Shown here: positions 1 to 64,000 of the stretch, in pieces | Layout of the letters: each line of letters begins with the position of its first letter | Numbering within the stretch: position 1 is the stretch's first letter | Origin: Gonocerus acuteangulatus | Taxonomy: Eukaryota > Arthropoda > Insecta > Hemiptera > Coreidae | Reading direction: 5' to 3' | Length of the DNA stretch: 64,000 nt | Assembly: GCA_946811695.1 (NCBI GenBank) | Contig: OX328132.1 | Coordinates: forward strand, 95,499,456 to 95,563,455 | Position numbers and translations under genes: made by a program | The notes under the pieces: model-generated | The model's database searches: none | What the model saw: the letters and a program-made list of their open reading frames with translations, nothing else | Told to the model about the DNA's origin: nothing

Positions 1-2318
1 AATAGGAAAGCTAAGACAACAGCTGAAATCGTAGCGATGACTAGCACAAACAACACATCACTTTTGGATTCTGTGATTCACACGGCGCCTATATCTATTG
101 ATGCCGATCAGGGACCGGCATAGGACCTCAGCACTAACTATGCTTGCCGGTACTTCCTCGGGAGAGGACCAATAAGACAGGCACTGGATAAATCGACAAG
201 ACTATATACACAACTTGTTTATACCGGTCCCTGCTCGGGATAGGACTGCTAAGGGTTAAGCATTTTTTTTTTTTTTTATTCTGTATCTAGGCAATTAGTC
301 TTTTATAAATATAGTAGAAGAGAGTTAAATTAAGATACATTATATTTTATATTATTTATTTTAATTAACTGCTTTTAGAATGTGTGCACATATTTATAGA
401 ATTTGAGAAAAACATTTCTAAATATCAAATGTGATTAGATTGTTGGAAAATACCTATCTATCTATCTATCTACTATGGCATATTGTGGTTATGCAGTGAA
501 GTGAAGTAAGGGCAGTTTTGAGATATCATTTTGTGTATGGTTTAAGCAGAGATCAATGCTAACAACCAAAGGTGTGAACATCACAGTGTATGTTTAGAAA
601 CAGTAAAAATAAATAAATCATCATGGAAGTCTAGGTTTGAAAGAGGAAGTTTTCTTCTCAGATCATATTTTTCTGTTAAGTATAATTTGACAAAATTACT
701 TACCAATAAGGACAAATACTTTTTAGGAAATATTGTGTTGGTGATAAAATTTTCATTGTTATTTATCAAATAATGAAAATTTTAGATATTTTTATAATCT
801 ACGGGCAACAGATTGTTTGCTCTTAAATATTTAAAATTTAAAAACCCAAAATTCCTTTTATCAAGGTGAAGTGTCCAAAAGTTGGGAATTTGTTTGAGAT
901 TTTCAATTAAAATAAGAACTCAATTAAAATAAGGATGTTTCAATTAAAATAAGGATCAAGGAATTCAGTTATAAAATTAAAAATTATTTTTCATCCCTAC
1001 AAATGAATACATTTTAAATCATGTAGATCCCTATTCTTGCGTTAATAATCACATTGTTACTACATTTCCTGCATAATAAGTCAAAAAGAGAAGAGAAAAA
1101 AAGCTGCCCACTTAAACTTTTCGATACGACGTGGGCTAGGGAGAGTAATGTTGTTGAAGGCAGAGAGCGCCCGCTGCCTATTCCCTCCACAGGCGGACCA
1201 AACTCGATCTCCTAGAATGGCCAAACGCACCTGTATTTCTTTTTTTTTTTTACTTAGGCGCTCGGCACTAATAATCATTTACATGTTTATCTTACATGAA
1301 TGATGAAATGTATTACTTGAAAAGATTTATTTACTACAATTTAGGTAGCATCAAACCTACAATAACCATTAAAAATAAAATTTACTTACTTTTCTTCCCT
1401 ATATTTCTCTTTCTATTTCATTCTGAAACCACTGATTGTTTTTGGACGTGATTTTTAAATATAGCAATGAAAATTGTTGTTTTAATTATTACAATGAGCT
1501 ACTCCTTTTGTATTTACAGTTTCACTAAAAAAATGCCCCTAAGAACATTGTTTTAGTGCACACGTCTCACAGACTCATGTTACTTATAACGTTCAAAATT
1601 TGTATGCTACCAGTTACGGGTTGAACCAGCAATTATGCCCCATCCCTGCTAGAGCACTCTGAAAATTCTCAAGGCTAAAAAGGGCTTGCAATCAAGAGAT
1701 ACAGCTGTGCTGAAAATACTCGGGTCTTGCCTCTGGTGCACGACTTTCTCCCATGAGAATACTCGAGCGTTGCCTCTGAGGAACATCTTTCTCCGGCGAG
1801 TATTCTCGGGCGTTGCATCGAATGGGTTAAAACATGTTATCACTTAATGGGAAAACCGTTGGCTTTGATGATAACTCTATTCAATCCCATGAAAAAAATC
1901 TACTTTTATTCTTACTCCATTAATGAGAATATTGAAATTTTGCCATCTACAATAATATATTCAACTTATTAAGACAACATTGATCCTTCCAACTGCTGCC
2001 CCATAAATGGCATCTATCTGATCCTACCTTCAACGGAGCTCTCATATAACTTATACAGTTCTCTCTCTCTCTGTCAAAATTAACACTGTAGCAATTAAAT
2101 CAGCATATATGCATTGTAAATAACTTTGTAGGCATCTTTGATCCATTGTTTTGAACCATATAGTAGAGGGAAACCCTGAAAGTAGCTATCAGTCTCGAAT
2201 GGGTTGAATTAAGAATCATTACCGAACTCCTGACCATCAGATTCCTTCACTTCAAATGAAATAATAGTAATTTAACACATACGTTTTGTTTTTATATTCT
2301 CTAAAAATCCAAACTTAC
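1..2318. other. Intron after exon 12 (no gene seen)
   Basis: No further Ptp99A exon is recognisable. Positions 1-250 and 1080-1265 are GC-richer dispersed-repeat-like DNA; 1-250 holds two inverted GGGACCGG / CCGGTCCC motifs. Short homopolymers and a (CT)n run near 2060 are present. Otherwise AT-rich and featureless. Confidence 0.5.
1655..1825. repeat. Short imperfect tandem repeat (about 43-bp unit)
   Basis: Three degenerate units share ATACTCGGGNGTTGCCTC or close variants, separated by TTTCTCC-containing spacers, at roughly 43-55 bp spacing. No coding meaning is seen. Confidence 0.5.
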
Positions 2319-63418
<61,100 letters not shown>

Positions 63419-64000
63419 TTCCTAATAAGACACTGCAATGCTCAACCGTTTTATTTAAATGGTTGATAACAAATAGGAAGGTTTGCTCATACTCCCCTCA
63501 CAGAGGACTCATAATTAATTATTACTATTTTAATAAAACATCTAATATCACATTTACTAAACCTTTTTGAGGGAAAAACCTCAAACATTTTTCTATTGTA
63601 CCGGTTTCCAGAGCGTACATACTAGTTGTTTACATTCTATATACTAAGGCCGAGTACAGATTACTATCTACAGATTAGACAGTGTTGCTATCATAGAGGT
63701 TTTCACAACGTCTTGCATCTTTCAGATAAAAATAGTTATAAAACTTCCGTAATTTTAAGAATATTTGTTTAAAAACATTTCTTGAAGCAAAGCTTTTTCA
63801 TTCAAAAAGGAAAAACGTTTTAATTCGTTGGTCAAGATTTAACAGGGACCTAAGAAAGTTCGCGATTTATTTATATATACATATAGTCTACAAATAGTAA
63901 AGAACTTTGGCAATGAAATATCTATTGATAAGTAAAAAGGGACTAATTGACAAGTAGTAAATTACAATACTACTAAACAAAGCCAAGACTAGTGGTAGCA
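63419..64000 (-). other. Sequence upstream of the Ptp99A start codon
   Basis: Should contain 5' UTR or an upstream intron. No TATA box, initiator or second exon can be assigned with confidence. Confidence 0.4.

Noticed and set aside
1649..1843. Missing D2 exon of Ptp99A
   Set aside because: The translation lacks any D2 motif and overlaps a short tandem repeat.

Overview
The window looks like invertebrate, probably arthropod, nuclear DNA: AT-rich, full of (TA)n microsatellites, and split by spliceosomal introns. The species cannot be resolved. A 200-base run of N (20267-20466) shows that it is a draft assembly.

One host gene spans nearly the whole window on the minus strand. It is a receptor-type protein tyrosine phosphatase that I identify as Ptp99A. 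Twelve coding exons join in phase, from a signal-peptide exon at 63418 down to an exon ending at 2319. The reconstructed part (about 826 codons) reads: signal peptide, two fibronectin type III domains, one membrane segment, a catalytic phosphatase domain (D1), and a second domain (D2) whose catalytic Cys is replaced by Asp. The C-terminal end lies beyond position 1.

The introns, above all those of 31.2 kb (9549-40757) and 14.9 kb (41329-56263), hold mobile elements. From left to right: a fold-back repeat (2.7-3.2 kb), a mariner N-terminal relic (3.4-3.8 kb), and a mariner-type element with long inverted repeats (4.2-5.8 kb). Next comes a dispersed repeat (11.6-20.2 kb) that was invaded first by a 1.08-kb fold-back element and then by a complete gypsy/errantivirus-like retroelement with identical LTRs. 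A SINE and small inverted repeats lie at 21 kb and 25 kb. Three adjacent mariner-type elements are separated only by (TA)n (33.3-37.6 kb). An apparently intact pogo/Tigger transposon lies at 38.1-40.3 kb. A 123-bp tandem array lies at 42.4-43.4 kb. An I-type LINE (46.1-52.7 kb) appears to have split a Penelope-like element. An RTE-like LINE tail lies at 54.3-54.9 kb. A decayed Tc1-like element with a nested inverted-repeat element lies at 60.3-62.4 kb.

Most of the remaining sequence is ordinary AT-rich intron. No CRISPR array, no convincing functional tRNA or rRNA gene, and no second host gene was seen. The most informative signals are the gypsy element's -1 frameshift cassette, its identical LTRs alongside several coding defects, the intact Tigger transposase, the nested insertions, and a WPD-to-WHD change in the host phosphatase.
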